A DNA stretch of 48,283 nt from NCBI GenBank assembly GCA_024277725.1, contig JAJRUP010000013.1, positions 1 through 48,283 of the forward strand. Direction: 5' to 3'. Source of the stretch: a bacterium. Lineage in GTDB: Bacteria > CG2-30-53-67. The notes under the pieces are model-generated. The model saw only the letters and a program-made list of their open reading frames with translations, was not told where the DNA came from and searched no databases. Every line of letters begins with the position of its first letter. The stretch's first letter is position 1. Below, one piece after another: positions 7,964-17,267 of this stretch. A program made the translations under genes and the position numbers.

Positions 7964-9562
7964 ATGAAAATTCTGGTAGCTGCAGCCCTCGATCCGGCAG
8001 GTCTCGCCTTGCTGAAGGGTGTGGCACACGTCGAGGTTTTACCGTCTCCGGAGTGTACAACGGAAAAATTACGGCGGAAGATTGTGGAGGTCGAGGCACT
8101 GATCGCCGGCACCCGGACCCCCGTGAGCCGTGAAGTGATTGCGGCAGGAGATCGGCTTCGGGTGATCGGCCTGTTAGGGGTCGGCCGCCCGGCTCTCGAC
8201 GTGGAGGCCGCCACACGGAAAGGGGTGCTGGTTCTCCATGCACCGGGCAGTGTGACCGTCTCTGTTGCGGAGCATGCACTGGCATTGATCTTTGCGCTGG
8301 CCCGGAAGACGACGATGGCCGATGCGATCATGAAAAAGGGGAGTTGGGACCGGCAACCGTTGAAGGGACGGGAACTCCGGAAGAAGGTACTCGGGGTGAT
8401 CGGCTTCGGGGCCGTCGGTTCTCTGGTGGCGGCACGCGCCGCCGGACTGGAAATGGAGGTGGTCGTCTGCGATCCCTATCTGGCTGCCGACACGATCCGG
8501 CGGCAGGGGTTCCGGCCGGTTTTGCTGCCGGAGTTGCTGGAGTCCGCTGATGTGATCACGCTCCATGTCCCGCTCAATGTCGAAACGAGAGGGTTGAGCG
8601 GAAAGGAGGCGCTCTCCCGGATGAAGCGCGGAGTATTGCTGGTGAACTGTTCCGCCTCGGAGGTTGTCGATGAAACCGCCCTCTACGATCTTCTGATCAA
8701 GGGGCAGGTGCAAGGTTTTGCGCTTGATCTTCACCGGAAGGAACCATTGGAAGAGCATCCGCTCTATCTTTCCGACCGGGTGATTTGCACTCCCGAACTT
8801 TCCGCCTATACGGAAGAAGCCCTCAGCGGCGGATCGATGGAGATATCGAACTCCGTTATCGATTACCTGAAACGGGGGATCATTTCCCACGCCGTTAACC
8901 TGCCCGGCGGAGAACGGACAGGCGCTCCGGGGGATGTCCTCTGGCTTGACCTGGGCGAAGCGCTGGGACAGTTCGTCAGTCAGCTCCACCCCTACGGAAT
9001 CCAGGAGGTGATCGTTGAATGCGCCGGGGAAGATGGACTGCCGGGTATCTCTGCGTTGACCCAGGCAATCCTGGCGGGACTTTTGCATCCCGTCGTCGGG
9101 GACCGGGTCAATCGTGTCAATGCCCGAAGCCTTGCCGAAGAAAGAGGAATCCGGATTTCCGAAATGCGGAAAAGTACCAGCCCGAATTACCGGAAACTGG
9201 TGACGGTAAGGGTGAAAACCGATCCGGAGGAAGGAGAAGTCTCCGGCACCCTCTTGGATGATCGTATTCCCCGGATTGTCCGGATCGACGGATTCGATCT
9301 GGAGGCCGTACCCGACGGGGATTTTCTCGTCATCTTCAACCGGGACCGGCCCGGTGTGATCGCCGATGTCGGGGAAGCGCTGGGTCGGCACGGAATCAAT
9401 ATCGCCCAGATGTACAACGGCCGGGATGCGGTGGGCGGAAAGGCGATTACCCTGCTGTGTGTGGATGCAACGGTTTCCGGGGAGACGCTTAATGAGATCC
9501 GGGCATTTCCGAATATTCTGACGGCGTTGCATGTGAATCTGCAGGGCGCCGTCTCCCGGTAA
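7964..9562 (+). CDS. SerA-like protein (D-3-phosphoglycerate dehydrogenase fold) lacking catalytic Arg and His
   Basis: The 532-residue protein has the complete layout of long-form PGDH: catalytic and Rossmann domains (about 1-310), intervening domain (about 320-450) and C-terminal ACT domain (about 454-525). NAD-site features persist: GFGAVG (147-152) and Asp170. Active-site positions do not. The usual NCARGG motif is NCSASE (Arg to Ala231). The usual TPHLGAST is TPELSAYT (His to Glu278). The N-terminal RAGVGVDN is LLGVGRPA, and the GNT substrate loop is SVT. Only Glu260 of the triad remains. I infer it is not a working PGDH; it may be a ligand sensor, since the ACT domain retains NRDRPGVIADVG and INIAQM. 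AAAGGAG precedes ATG. The 3' end overlaps the convergent gene by 74 bases. A sequencing error is unlikely because the reading frame is intact. Confidence 0.85.
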   Translation: MKILVAAALDPAGLALLKGVAHVEVLPSPECTTEKLRRKIVEVEALIAGTRTPVSREVIAAGDRLRVIGLLGVGRPALDVEAATRKGVLVLHAPGSVTVSVAEHALALIFALARKTTMADAIMKKGSWDRQPLKGRELRKKVLGVIGFGAVGSLVAARAAGLEMEVVVCDPYLAADTIRRQGFRPVLLPELLESADVITLHVPLNVETRGLSGKEALSRMKRGVLLVNCSASEVVDETALYDLLIKGQVQGFALDLHRKEPLEEHPLYLSDRVICTPELSAYTEEALSGGSMEISNSVIDYLKRGIISHAVNLPGGERTGAPGDVLWLDLGEALGQFVSQLHPYGIQEVIVECAGEDGLPGISALTQAILAGLLHPVVGDRVNRVNARSLAEERGIRISEMRKSTSPNYRKLVTVRVKTDPEEGEVSGTLLDDRIPRIVRIDGFDLEAVPDGDFLVIFNRDRPGVIADVGEALGRHGINIAQMYNGRDAVGGKAITLLCVDATVSGETLNEIRAFPNILTALHVNLQGAVSR

Positions 9563-11822
9563 AGCCTCGGAGAAATTGCAGGACCTCCCGGTGGACGGCG
9601 GAACCCTTCTCCAGGATGATGACATGCCGGTCCGTATCCACCATGACCAGCTTCTTTTCCTGTGATGCGATCCCTTCGTAGATCATCTTCGCGCTGACGG
9701 AATCGACCGTCGGGTCCTCTTTTCCCTGGATGATCAAGGCAGGGCAATAGACTTCCGGCAGTACTTCTTCCGTCCTCTCCATGGTATGCTGGAATTCCTT
9801 GAGGGCGCTGATCGGAATATTCTGGTAGTTGATCTCCGGATTTTCCGGATCGCCCCGTGTGAAACGCTTGATACCGTCGAGGTAGGGCAGGACACTGACT
9901 AACTGATTGATTCGGTGGACGAGACCGGCGAAGAAGATGTTCTTGTCGCGGATCTTCAGCGGCGTAGAGATCGTAACGAGACCGTCTACTACGTTTCCCT
10001 TTTCTTCCGCCAGCATGAGCGCCAGATTCCCTCCCATGGAAAAGCCGATAACCACGACCTTCTCACAGACCTTGCGCAGGACATCCCACCCCCGAAGGGT
10101 GGAACGGTACCATTGGCTCAGGGTTCGAAAATCAAGATCACAGGGGGAAGTCCCGTGTCCTTTCAGGCGGACGCCGTAAACCCCGAAGCCCTGTGACGAG
10201 AGAAATTCACCGAGGGGACGTATCTCGGCAGGGGATGCCGTAAATCCGTGGATCAACAGGATCCCGACATCCTGCGAGCTGTGATCGGCGGGGGGGAAGA
10301 AGAAAGGGGCGCCGGAGAAGGTTTTCGTTTCCTGCCGGTTGATCTCGTCATATTTCGCCGCACAGAAGATGTCTCGGTCTCTTTCGTAACTGCGCAGGTC
10401 ATCGTCATAGAGCATTGCCGCACAGGATCGGGGTTGGTTGAGCTTGTCGAAATGGGTCAGCACCTCCCGGATGGCTTTCCGAATGGCCGGGATGGGCCGC
10501 ACTTCGTTATAGCGAACCTTCAGGAAGTTTTTGATCCGGATTTCATCAAAATCGTATTCTTCCCCCAGGGCCGGGAGAAAGAAGTAACGGTCTTCCCGGA
10601 TCCGGATCAGGCCGACGGCGGCCGCCTGCAGAAGGATGTCCCGGATGTCCCGATTGTTGTGGGAGAGCAGGGAGTCGTAGCGATCCGGGTTCAACAGACT
10701 GCGGTGCAGAAAAACCTGTTCCGATTTCTGGACCTTCTTGATCGTCATATAGAGCGCCTGGTCGAAGAAGTCCCGGGAGACTTCCCGCTGCTTGTAATGT
10801 TGGAGCAGCTCAAAGATCAGTTCCGCACAAAGGTGCCCGATGTTCACGGTAATAAGGGAATAGATCGATTGCATGTAATCGACCATGATCCGTTCGGAAA
10901 GGATCTCCGATCGGATCATCTCCATCCGTGTCAGCAGTCGGGAGGAGGCACTCTTGAGAATACGTCTTTTCTCAACAAAGTACCGTGTGCGCAGCAACGA
11001 GACATCGGTTCGTTTGAAGTAGTCCGGGATCTCGATCGGCTTTCCCAGGCGGATGTCCATATCCGTATCCTTGAAAAGGATATTCCCCTCGATGATCAGT
11101 TCCTCTTCCATCCGTTCATTGGTGATCTTTCCGAGGCGTTCCGCCACCTTGATCAGAAAGTTTTCATCGCCCCGCAGAGGGTAGAAGGTGATATTGGCCG
11201 GTACGATCCGAACGGGTTCGGAGGCGATCTCCAGTGCCCGGTCGATATCCTCGGCATGGAGCATGGCTGCGATCTCGTTCATCTTCTGATCGTTTTTCCG
11301 TTCATAGGCCAGACGGAAGAGATCCCGGATCTGTTGGGCATAGAGGGCGATCACGGCGGCGCCGGTATGGGGTTTTCGGTATTTCCCTTTTTCACGGGAA
11401 TAGATGCGAAAGCGTCCTTTCGGCCCCAGAACCCGGCGGTTCTTGATCATCGCCCCTTCCGGGAAGATCACCGCCTTGTATCCCCGGTTGATCTCGCAGG
11501 CCATGAAATGGATGACATTCTCCAGGTCGGTCGGGATGGCACCGATCCCTGCCAGGTAATGTCCGAAGGCACCATCGTTGAAAAGTTCCGGTGCCGCCAG
11601 TGAGCGGCACATGATCCCCGTGTGGTCATAGATCAGATATTGGGGGATAAAGGTCTCGAAACGGGCGAAGTGATTGAAGAGGAAGATATCCCCTTGCCGG
11701 AACTGATCTTCCAGATTGTGAAGCTTGATATTGACCTTCAGGAACCGGCGCAGGATGTCGAGAACCAGCCGCGTCTTCTTGTAACTCTTTTCATTGATGA
11801 TGAGGTCTTTCTCCGACACCAT
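9489..11822 (-). CDS. PlsC-like acyltransferase fused to an alpha/beta hydrolase
   Basis: This is a 777-residue two-enzyme fusion. Residues 1-270 carry a glycerolipid acyltransferase domain, with motif I NHFARFE (50-56) and FPEG (120-123). A helical middle region (about 280-510) has no family I recognise. Residues 515-755 form an alpha/beta hydrolase of the monoacylglycerol-lipase/esterase type: oxyanion HGF (525-527), nucleophile GFSMGG (Ser595), acid Asp703 or Asp707, and His733 in DRH. One polypeptide therefore seems able both to add and to remove acyl chains, plausibly in phospholipid remodelling at the inner membrane. No transmembrane segment is obvious. GAGGAG precedes ATG 11822. The last 25 residues are low-complexity and overlap the convergent SerA-like gene. 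Confidence 0.85.
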   Translation of the reverse strand: MVSEKDLIINEKSYKKTRLVLDILRRFLKVNIKLHNLEDQFRQGDIFLFNHFARFETFIPQYLIYDHTGIMCRSLAAPELFNDGAFGHYLAGIGAIPTDLENVIHFMACEINRGYKAVIFPEGAMIKNRRVLGPKGRFRIYSREKGKYRKPHTGAAVIALYAQQIRDLFRLAYERKNDQKMNEIAAMLHAEDIDRALEIASEPVRIVPANITFYPLRGDENFLIKVAERLGKITNERMEEELIIEGNILFKDTDMDIRLGKPIEIPDYFKRTDVSLLRTRYFVEKRRILKSASSRLLTRMEMIRSEILSERIMVDYMQSIYSLITVNIGHLCAELIFELLQHYKQREVSRDFFDQALYMTIKKVQKSEQVFLHRSLLNPDRYDSLLSHNNRDIRDILLQAAAVGLIRIREDRYFFLPALGEEYDFDEIRIKNFLKVRYNEVRPIPAIRKAIREVLTHFDKLNQPRSCAAMLYDDDLRSYERDRDIFCAAKYDEINRQETKTFSGAPFFFPPADHSSQDVGILLIHGFTASPAEIRPLGEFLSSQGFGVYGVRLKGHGTSPCDLDFRTLSQWYRSTLRGWDVLRKVCEKVVVIGFSMGGNLALMLAEEKGNVVDGLVTISTPLKIRDKNIFFAGLVHRINQLVSVLPYLDGIKRFTRGDPENPEINYQNIPISALKEFQHTMERTEEVLPEVYCPALIIQGKEDPTVDSVSAKMIYEGIASQEKKLVMVDTDRHVIILEKGSAVHREVLQFLRGFTGRRRPADSHATPSEYSEMPGSH

Positions 11823-11953
11823 GCAACGGCTCCTCTTGCGGGAATCCTAAGTTACTGGAATTATTATAATTTTACCATTTATTTTCAGAAACAGCAAGGC
11901 AGGGAAAACGGATTCTATCATTTATATTGCAGGAGGTCTGTGAAATGTTTTCC

Positions 11954-11982
11954 TTGTAACCCCCTTTCTCCAAAGATATAAT
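11954..11982 (+). promoter_or_regulatory. Strong sigma70-like promoter for the phoH operon
   Basis: TTGTAA (11954-11959), a 17-base spacer and a perfect TATAAT (11977-11982) lie 27 bases before the phoH start codon. The resulting leader would be very short. Confidence 0.7.
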
Positions 11983-12008
11983 AGGGTTGAATTTTTCAGG
12001 GAGTTGAT

Positions 12009-12980
12009 TTGGCGGAAAAGCGTGCACAGACCCTTCTGAGTGTCGACCCGGCCAATATGCCTCTTCTTTACGGGCGCAATGATGAGAATCTTGACCTGAT
12101 CGAGAAGCTTTTCAAGATCCGGATTTCCGCCCGGGGCAAAAAGATGGAGCTTCGCGGAGAGACGGAAAGGGTGGACCAGGCCCGGAATGCCCTGGAGGAA
12201 TTGAACCGTTCCCTTTCCAACGGGACGATCCAGGCCGAAGATATGGGGTTTGCCATTCGCGCCCTGGCCGACCATGGCAAAGTAGTGCTGACGGAACTGC
12301 TCAGCGGGGGGATTCGTGTTCCCTCCCGCAAGAAGGTGATCCTCCCCAAGACCCCGGCCCAGCGCAGGTATATTGATGCAATCCGGCGTTACGACGTGGT
12401 CCTCGGGATCGGACCGGCGGGGACCGGCAAGACCTACCTGGCGATGGCCATGGCCGTTTCCGCTTTGTCCAACCAGGAGGTGGGGCGGATTATCCTGACC
12501 CGTCCGGCGGTGGAGGCGGGTGAACACCTTGGCTTTCTTCCCGGCGATCTTTATCAGAAAATCCATCCCTATCTGCGTCCCCTCTATGATGCGTTGTACG
12601 ATATGATGGATCCCGACCGGGCGAACCGGCTGATCGAGCGGGGAACAATCGAAATTGCACCGTTGGCGTATATGCGCGGCCGTACTCTGAATGACTCCTT
12701 CATTATCCTCGATGAGGGACAGAACACGACCCGGGAGCAGATGAAGATGTTTCTGACTCGTCTCGGATTCAATTCCCGGGTTGTGTTGACGGGGGATATT
12801 ACCCAGGTCGATCTTCCGAAGGAAAAGCGTTCCGGTCTGATCCATGCCAAGGAGATCCTGGATGGAATTACGGGAATCCGGATCTCGCTTTTTTCGAATA
12901 AAGATGTGATCCGTCACAAACTGGTGCAGGACATCATCCGGGCCTATGAGAAAGATGAAAAAGTGACGGAAGAGAAATGA
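12009..12980 (+). CDS. phoH: PhoH-like ATPase
   Basis: The 323-residue protein has an N-terminal KH-like region (about 15-70) and a PhoH ATPase core with Walker A GPAGTGKT (135-142) and Walker [10 protein letters not shown] (231-239). The family is linked to RNA metabolism and usually sits next to ybeY, as here. The start is TTG at 12009 with GGGAG upstream; no ATG is nearby. It ends one base before the 7TM/HD gene, so the two are tightly coupled. Length is typical. Confidence 0.93.
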   Translation: MAEKRAQTLLSVDPANMPLLYGRNDENLDLIEKLFKIRISARGKKMELRGETERVDQARNALEELNRSLSNGTIQAEDMGFAIRALADHGKVVLTELLSGGIRVPSRKKVILPKTPAQRRYIDAIRRYDVVLGIGPAGTGKTYLAMAMAVSALSNQEVGRIILTRPAVEAGEHLGFLPGDLYQKIHPYLRPLYDALYDMMDPDRANRLIERGTIEIAPLAYMRGRTLNDSFIILDEGQNTTREQMKMFLTRLGFNSRVVLTGDITQVDLPKEKRSGLIHAKEILDGITGIRISLFSNKDVIRHKLVQDIIRAYEKDEKVTEEK

Positions 12981-15500
12981 GTGCCGCCGATGATCAACGG
13001 TAAGGAAAGTCGCAAAAAGAGCAAAACCCTCTCCGATCGGATCCGGCTCCGGTGGGAAACGTTCCGTAAATTTTTGCAGAACGGTTTCCGGATTGAGGGG
13101 GTTCCCTTTTACCAAGCCCCCCGGTTTCTGAAGGCGCTCCTGATTTGCAGCGTCGTGGTTGCCCTCAGTTTTCTCCTCCTGCCCGATATCGAGTTTGTTT
13201 CCTCCCGGTATCAGATCGGCTCCATCAGTCCGAAAAACATCAAGGCACCGCAGGACCTGGATGTTCCGGATCTGAAAGCGACCGAAGAGAAACGCCGACA
13301 GGTCATGGAAGACACCTTGTCGGTTTATGATTTTGATCTGGTCATCGTAACGCGATTGGGTAAGGAAATCCAGGACGCTTTCACGCTGATGAATCGCTAT
13401 TACGTGGGAAAACGTCTCCGGGCTGAAAACCAGGGGCTGGAGAAGGAGGTGGTCCGGGAACGACAGGGCACTCCCCCGGCCGAAGGAGAAGAACCGCCGC
13501 GTACGGAGAAGGAATTGCTGGAAGAGGGACATCGGAAGTTTGAGGAGATCCTGCAAATCAAGCTGCCCAAAAAGACGATGCAGGTCCTCGACCGGGAAGA
13601 GTTCTCTTCCGACCTTGCCGCGGCGGTCAATCTCCTGGTGAAGATGGTGATGAACCGCGGTGTGGTCAGCAGTCCCGATCTGCTCCTCAAAGAGGCGGAT
13701 AAAGGGATCGTGATTAAGGGGATCGGTGAGGACTTCGAGAAAAAGATCTCCGATATCAACGTCTTCCTGGACTTGAAATCGGCCCGCAAAAGTATTGCCG
13801 AATATTCCGATCCTTTTTTCGCGTCCCTTCCCCGCGATACGGCAAAGGCCGTCAGAGAGGTCGCCTCTCTTCTGATCGTTCCCAACCTGACCTTTAACAA
13901 GAACGAAACGGAACTGCGCAAGGCCCGGGAACGGGATGCCGTCAAGACGGTCTACTTCAAGATCCAGAAGGGGGAGATGATCGTCCGGGAAGGGGAGCGG
14001 ATTACGGAACACCATATGGTGAAACTCAATGCGCTCAATGCGACGCAAAAAGAGAGCAATCTAGTTCAGACCTTCTTCGGGCTTGTCTTCTTTAACGCCA
14101 TCCTTCTCGGAATCTTCCTGATCTATATCAACCGTTTCAAACAGCCGATCTCGCAGGACCTGCAGAAACTGACTCTCCTCGGCCTGATTATTGTCGGTTC
14201 CCTGGGGTTGATCAAGGCCTTTTACTGGGTTGCGCAGATTGTGATGGCGAACCTGGAATTCGTGGAACCCTCATCCATCCTTCTCGGGATTCCCTTCGCC
14301 TTCTGCGGCATGATGATCGGTGTCCTCTTCGAAATCCGGATCTTCATCTTTCCGATCCTCATGATCAGTATTCTCTCGGGAATGATGATCCATGAAGACC
14401 TTTCTTTTACTCTCTACGCCTTGGTCGGCAATGTGATTGCCGCATTGACGGTGCAGAACTGCCGACGGCGGAGCGCTCTGCTGCGGGGCGGAATGATCGT
14501 GGGGGGGACGAACATTCTGACGGCATTGTCGATCTCTATTCTCCACAACGATTTGAGTTTGGCCCGGGGGGTGGATGATGCCGTCTTTGCCTTTTTCGGC
14601 GGTCTCCTCGTTTCCGTCCTGGTCTCCTGGCTTGTCCCGCTGCTGGAAAGTCTCTTCAAGATCACAACGGATATCCGTCTGCTGGAACTTTCCGACACCA
14701 ATCAGCGCGTTCTCAAGGATCTCCTCGTCCATGCACCGGGGACTTATCAGCATTCTCTGATGGTCGGGAACCTGGCCGAGGAGGCGGCCGAAGCGGTGGG
14801 AGCGAATCCGCTCCTGACCCGGGTCAGTTCGCTCTACCATGATATCGGCAAGATTCAAAAGGCGGAGTATTTCGTGGAGAACCAGATCAATCTGGAAAAC
14901 CGTCACGACAAATTAACGCCGAGCATGAGTGCCCTGATCCTGATCTCTCACATCAAGGATGGTGTGGAACTGGCAAGGGAGAACAAGCTCCCGCCGGCGA
15001 TCCTCGATATCATTCGTCAGCATCACGGAACGAGTCTGATTACCTTTTTCTTTCAAAAGGCCAAGGACCGGGAGAATCCTTCCATCCATGCCGTCAAGGA
15101 GGAGGACTTCCGTTATCCCGGTCCCAAACCGCAGACGAAGGAGGCGGCGATCGTCATGATTACCGATGCCGTCGAGGCGGCCTCCCGGGTCCTTGCCGGT
15201 CCCAATCCGTCCCGGATTGAGGGGATGGTGAACAAGATCCTGGAGCGGATCTACATTGACGGTCAGCTCGATGAATGCGACCTGACCCTGAAGGATCTCC
15301 GGAAGATCAAACGGAGCCTGCTGCCGATCCTGACGAGCATCCATCATCACAGGATCGATTATCCTTCCGTAAAGTTGACGGACGAAAATGGGGGAAGCCG
15401 CAAGGATGAAAATCCAGCTCAATCGGCAGGGGTCGATGCCAAAGGATCCCGGGGAACTGGCGACATCGGTCTTGAAAAAAGTCTTCGAAATCGTCCGTAA
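12981..15500 (+). CDS. 7TM-HD family protein (PgpH-like c-di-AMP phosphodiesterase candidate)
   Basis: The 839-residue membrane protein has one N-terminal helix (about 48-68) and an extracytoplasmic region to about 365 (7TMR-HDED). About seven membrane segments follow to roughly residue 560, then a cytoplasmic HD domain with YQHSLMVGN, SLYHDIGK and RQHHGTS metal-ligand motifs. Firmicute PgpH proteins with this layout hydrolyse c-di-AMP; activity here is inferred. GTG 12981 directly follows the phoH stop, with GGAAGAG as binding site; ATG 12990 is possible. The charged last 40 residues run 95 bases into ybeY in another frame and are probably dispensable. The position between phoH and ybeY is the common arrangement for this family. 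Confidence 0.9.
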   Translation: MPPMINGKESRKKSKTLSDRIRLRWETFRKFLQNGFRIEGVPFYQAPRFLKALLICSVVVALSFLLLPDIEFVSSRYQIGSISPKNIKAPQDLDVPDLKATEEKRRQVMEDTLSVYDFDLVIVTRLGKEIQDAFTLMNRYYVGKRLRAENQGLEKEVVRERQGTPPAEGEEPPRTEKELLEEGHRKFEEILQIKLPKKTMQVLDREEFSSDLAAAVNLLVKMVMNRGVVSSPDLLLKEADKGIVIKGIGEDFEKKISDINVFLDLKSARKSIAEYSDPFFASLPRDTAKAVREVASLLIVPNLTFNKNETELRKARERDAVKTVYFKIQKGEMIVREGERITEHHMVKLNALNATQKESNLVQTFFGLVFFNAILLGIFLIYINRFKQPISQDLQKLTLLGLIIVGSLGLIKAFYWVAQIVMANLEFVEPSSILLGIPFAFCGMMIGVLFEIRIFIFPILMISILSGMMIHEDLSFTLYALVGNVIAALTVQNCRRRSALLRGGMIVGGTNILTALSISILHNDLSLARGVDDAVFAFFGGLLVSVLVSWLVPLLESLFKITTDIRLLELSDTNQRVLKDLLVHAPGTYQHSLMVGNLAEEAAEAVGANPLLTRVSSLYHDIGKIQKAEYFVENQINLENRHDKLTPSMSALILISHIKDGVELARENKLPPAILDIIRQHHGTSLITFFFQKAKDRENPSIHAVKEEDFRYPGPKPQTKEAAIVMITDAVEAASRVLAGPNPSRIEGMVNKILERIYIDGQLDECDLTLKDLRKIKRSLLPILTSIHHHRIDYPSVKLTDENGGSRKDENPAQSAGVDAKGSRGTGDIGLEKSLRNRP

Positions 15501-15858
15501 AGACGGCGAGGTCAGCCTCCTGCTGGTCGATGACCCGACGATCCGAAAACTCAACCGGGAATACCGTGGCCTGGATCGCCCCACCGATGTACTCTCCTTT
15601 GCCTTGAACGAGGGAGATTCCCCCGATCCTTCACCGGAGATGTGGGGGGATATCGTGATCTCCGTTGAGTGTGCCCTCCGTCAGGCGGAAACGTACGGTC
15701 ACTCCTTTGAGATGGAGATGGCCCGTTTGCTGATTCATGGCGCTCTGCATCTCCTTGGATACGACCACGAGATTTCTGAAAGCGAAGACAAGCGGATGCG
15801 GATGCGGGAGGCCGGAATCCTTCAGGTGTTGCAGGAGGAAGGATTGATCCGGCCATGA
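15406..15858 (+). CDS. ybeY: Endoribonuclease / rRNA maturation factor YbeY
   Basis: The 150-residue protein carries the zinc signature HGALHLLGYDHE, and LNREYRGLDRPTDVLSFAL in its N-terminal half. YbeY is a single-strand endoribonuclease involved in 16S rRNA maturation and 70S quality control. The start ATG 15406 fits the family N terminus (MKIQ-); ATG 15388 is an alternative adding six residues. Either start lies inside the preceding HD gene, a 95-113 base same-strand overlap that suggests translational coupling. Confidence 0.93.
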   Translation: MKIQLNRQGSMPKDPGELATSVLKKVFEIVRKDGEVSLLLVDDPTIRKLNREYRGLDRPTDVLSFALNEGDSPDPSPEMWGDIVISVECALRQAETYGHSFEMEMARLLIHGALHLLGYDHEISESEDKRMRMREAGILQVLQEEGLIRP

Positions 15859-15894
15859 GGAATGATGATATGAGAAAGGATGCGATCAAGAGAA

Positions 15895-17205
15895 ATGGCA
15901 TTTTTTAAACGAAAGAAAAAAGACCAGCGAATTGATGAAATCACGGCATGGGCGGAGTCCTACCGGGAGGGGCGGAACAAAGAGGAAGAGGACCTTCTTC
16001 AGGCACCTGCTCCAACGGAAGCAGTGAACGCCGAGGAAGAAAGGGAGGCTGCAGAAACCCTTGGAGGAACTCCCTTAACCGTCGATCTCCTGGAAGAAAT
16101 TGATACCGACCCCCTCCGGGAGGTTGAAGAAGTCCTGCCGCAGGGAGAAGAGGAGCCGTTTCAGCAGGAAAGGGTCGAACCGGAGGAGTCCGACGGGAGG
16201 ATCGAGGTCCTCGGAACGGTGGAGGAGAGGACCGGGGAAGTTCGACCCGTTGAGGAGGAGGCGGAACCGGAAGTCGAGGAGACGTCCGCCGCAATCTCTT
16301 TCTTCCAACGATTGCGTGCGGGGCTTTCCCGTACACGGGAGGGGTTGATCGGCCGGATCGACCGGCTCTTTTCGGTAGGCAAAAAAATCGATGCCGAGAC
16401 CCTGGAAGAGTTGGAAGAGATCCTCGTCGAATCCGATATCGGCGTCGGGAATGCCCTGGCCCTGATCGAGAAGATCCGGGAACGGATCGGGAGGAAGGAG
16501 CTGAAGGATGCACAGGTTATCAAGGAGTGCATCCGGGAGGACCTGGCTGCCGTGCTCGCCGGAAACGACTATGCCCTGAACCGTCCGGAGAACGATCCTT
16601 ATGTGATCATGGTGGTTGGCGTGAACGGGGCCGGCAAGACGACAACCATCGGCAAACTCGCCCATCGATACACCCGGGCGGGGGAAGGCGTGTTGTTGGC
16701 CGCCGGGGATACCTTCCGGGCGGCAGCAACGGAGCAGCTGGAGATCTGGGGGGAGCGGGTCGGTGCGGAAGTGATTCGTCATCAGAGCGGCGCCGATCCC
16801 TCGGCCGTGGTCTTCGATGCCCTCAAGGCGGCCGCATCCCGTCAGGTTCCCGTCGTCATTGCCGATACGGCAGGCAGACTGCACACCCAGGTCAACCTGA
16901 TGGAAGAGTTGAAGAAGATGAAGCGGGTCATGGGCAAAGTGGTACCCGGTGCTCCGCACGAAGTACTCCTGGTTCTCGATGCCACTACCGGACAGAACGC
17001 CCTGTCGCAGGCCCGGATCTTCCATGAGACCGTCGGAGTGACCGGGATTGTGTTGACCAAGCTTGACGGAACGGCAAAGGGGGGGATCGTCACGGCCATT
17101 ACGGCGGAACTCGGTATCCCCGTCAAGCTGATCGGGATCGGCGAAGGAATGGAGGATCTGCGGGACTTCCATCCCGAAGAGTTCGTCAGTGCATTGTTCG
17201 AATAA
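15895..17205 (+). CDS. ftsY: Signal recognition particle receptor FtsY
   Basis: The 436-residue SRP GTPase docks ribosome-nascent-chain complexes at the inner membrane. An acidic Glu-rich A domain spans about 15-132, then the N domain. The G domain has GVNGAGKTTT (about 242-251), DTFRAAATEQL, DTAGR and TKLDGTAKGG. ATG 15895 (MAFFKRKKK, a typical FtsY start) is preferred. ATG 15880 adds five residues and lies nearer an AAAGGA. It follows ybeY by about 36 bases and is probably the last gene of the phoH operon. Confidence 0.95.
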   Translation: MAFFKRKKKDQRIDEITAWAESYREGRNKEEEDLLQAPAPTEAVNAEEEREAAETLGGTPLTVDLLEEIDTDPLREVEEVLPQGEEEPFQQERVEPEESDGRIEVLGTVEERTGEVRPVEEEAEPEVEETSAAISFFQRLRAGLSRTREGLIGRIDRLFSVGKKIDAETLEELEEILVESDIGVGNALALIEKIRERIGRKELKDAQVIKECIREDLAAVLAGNDYALNRPENDPYVIMVVGVNGAGKTTTIGKLAHRYTRAGEGVLLAAGDTFRAAATEQLEIWGERVGAEVIRHQSGADPSAVVFDALKAAASRQVPVVIADTAGRLHTQVNLMEELKKMKRVMGKVVPGAPHEVLLVLDATTGQNALSQARIFHETVGVTGIVLTKLDGTAKGGIVTAITAELGIPVKLIGIGEGMEDLRDFHPEEFVSALFE

Positions 17206-17267
17206 TCGGGAAGTGAATCGTTCTGCGATGCTATTGTCATATCAACCATGGATTGACGGGAACCTTT

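Noticed and set aside
10248-11603. 451-codon frame antisense to the acyltransferase fusion
   Set aside because: Shadow of the real gene; low-complexity Asp/Gly-rich translation with no motif.
11922-14048. 708-codon frame antisense to phoH and the HD gene
   Set aside because: It spans two genuine coupled genes and the phoH promoter; no domain seen.
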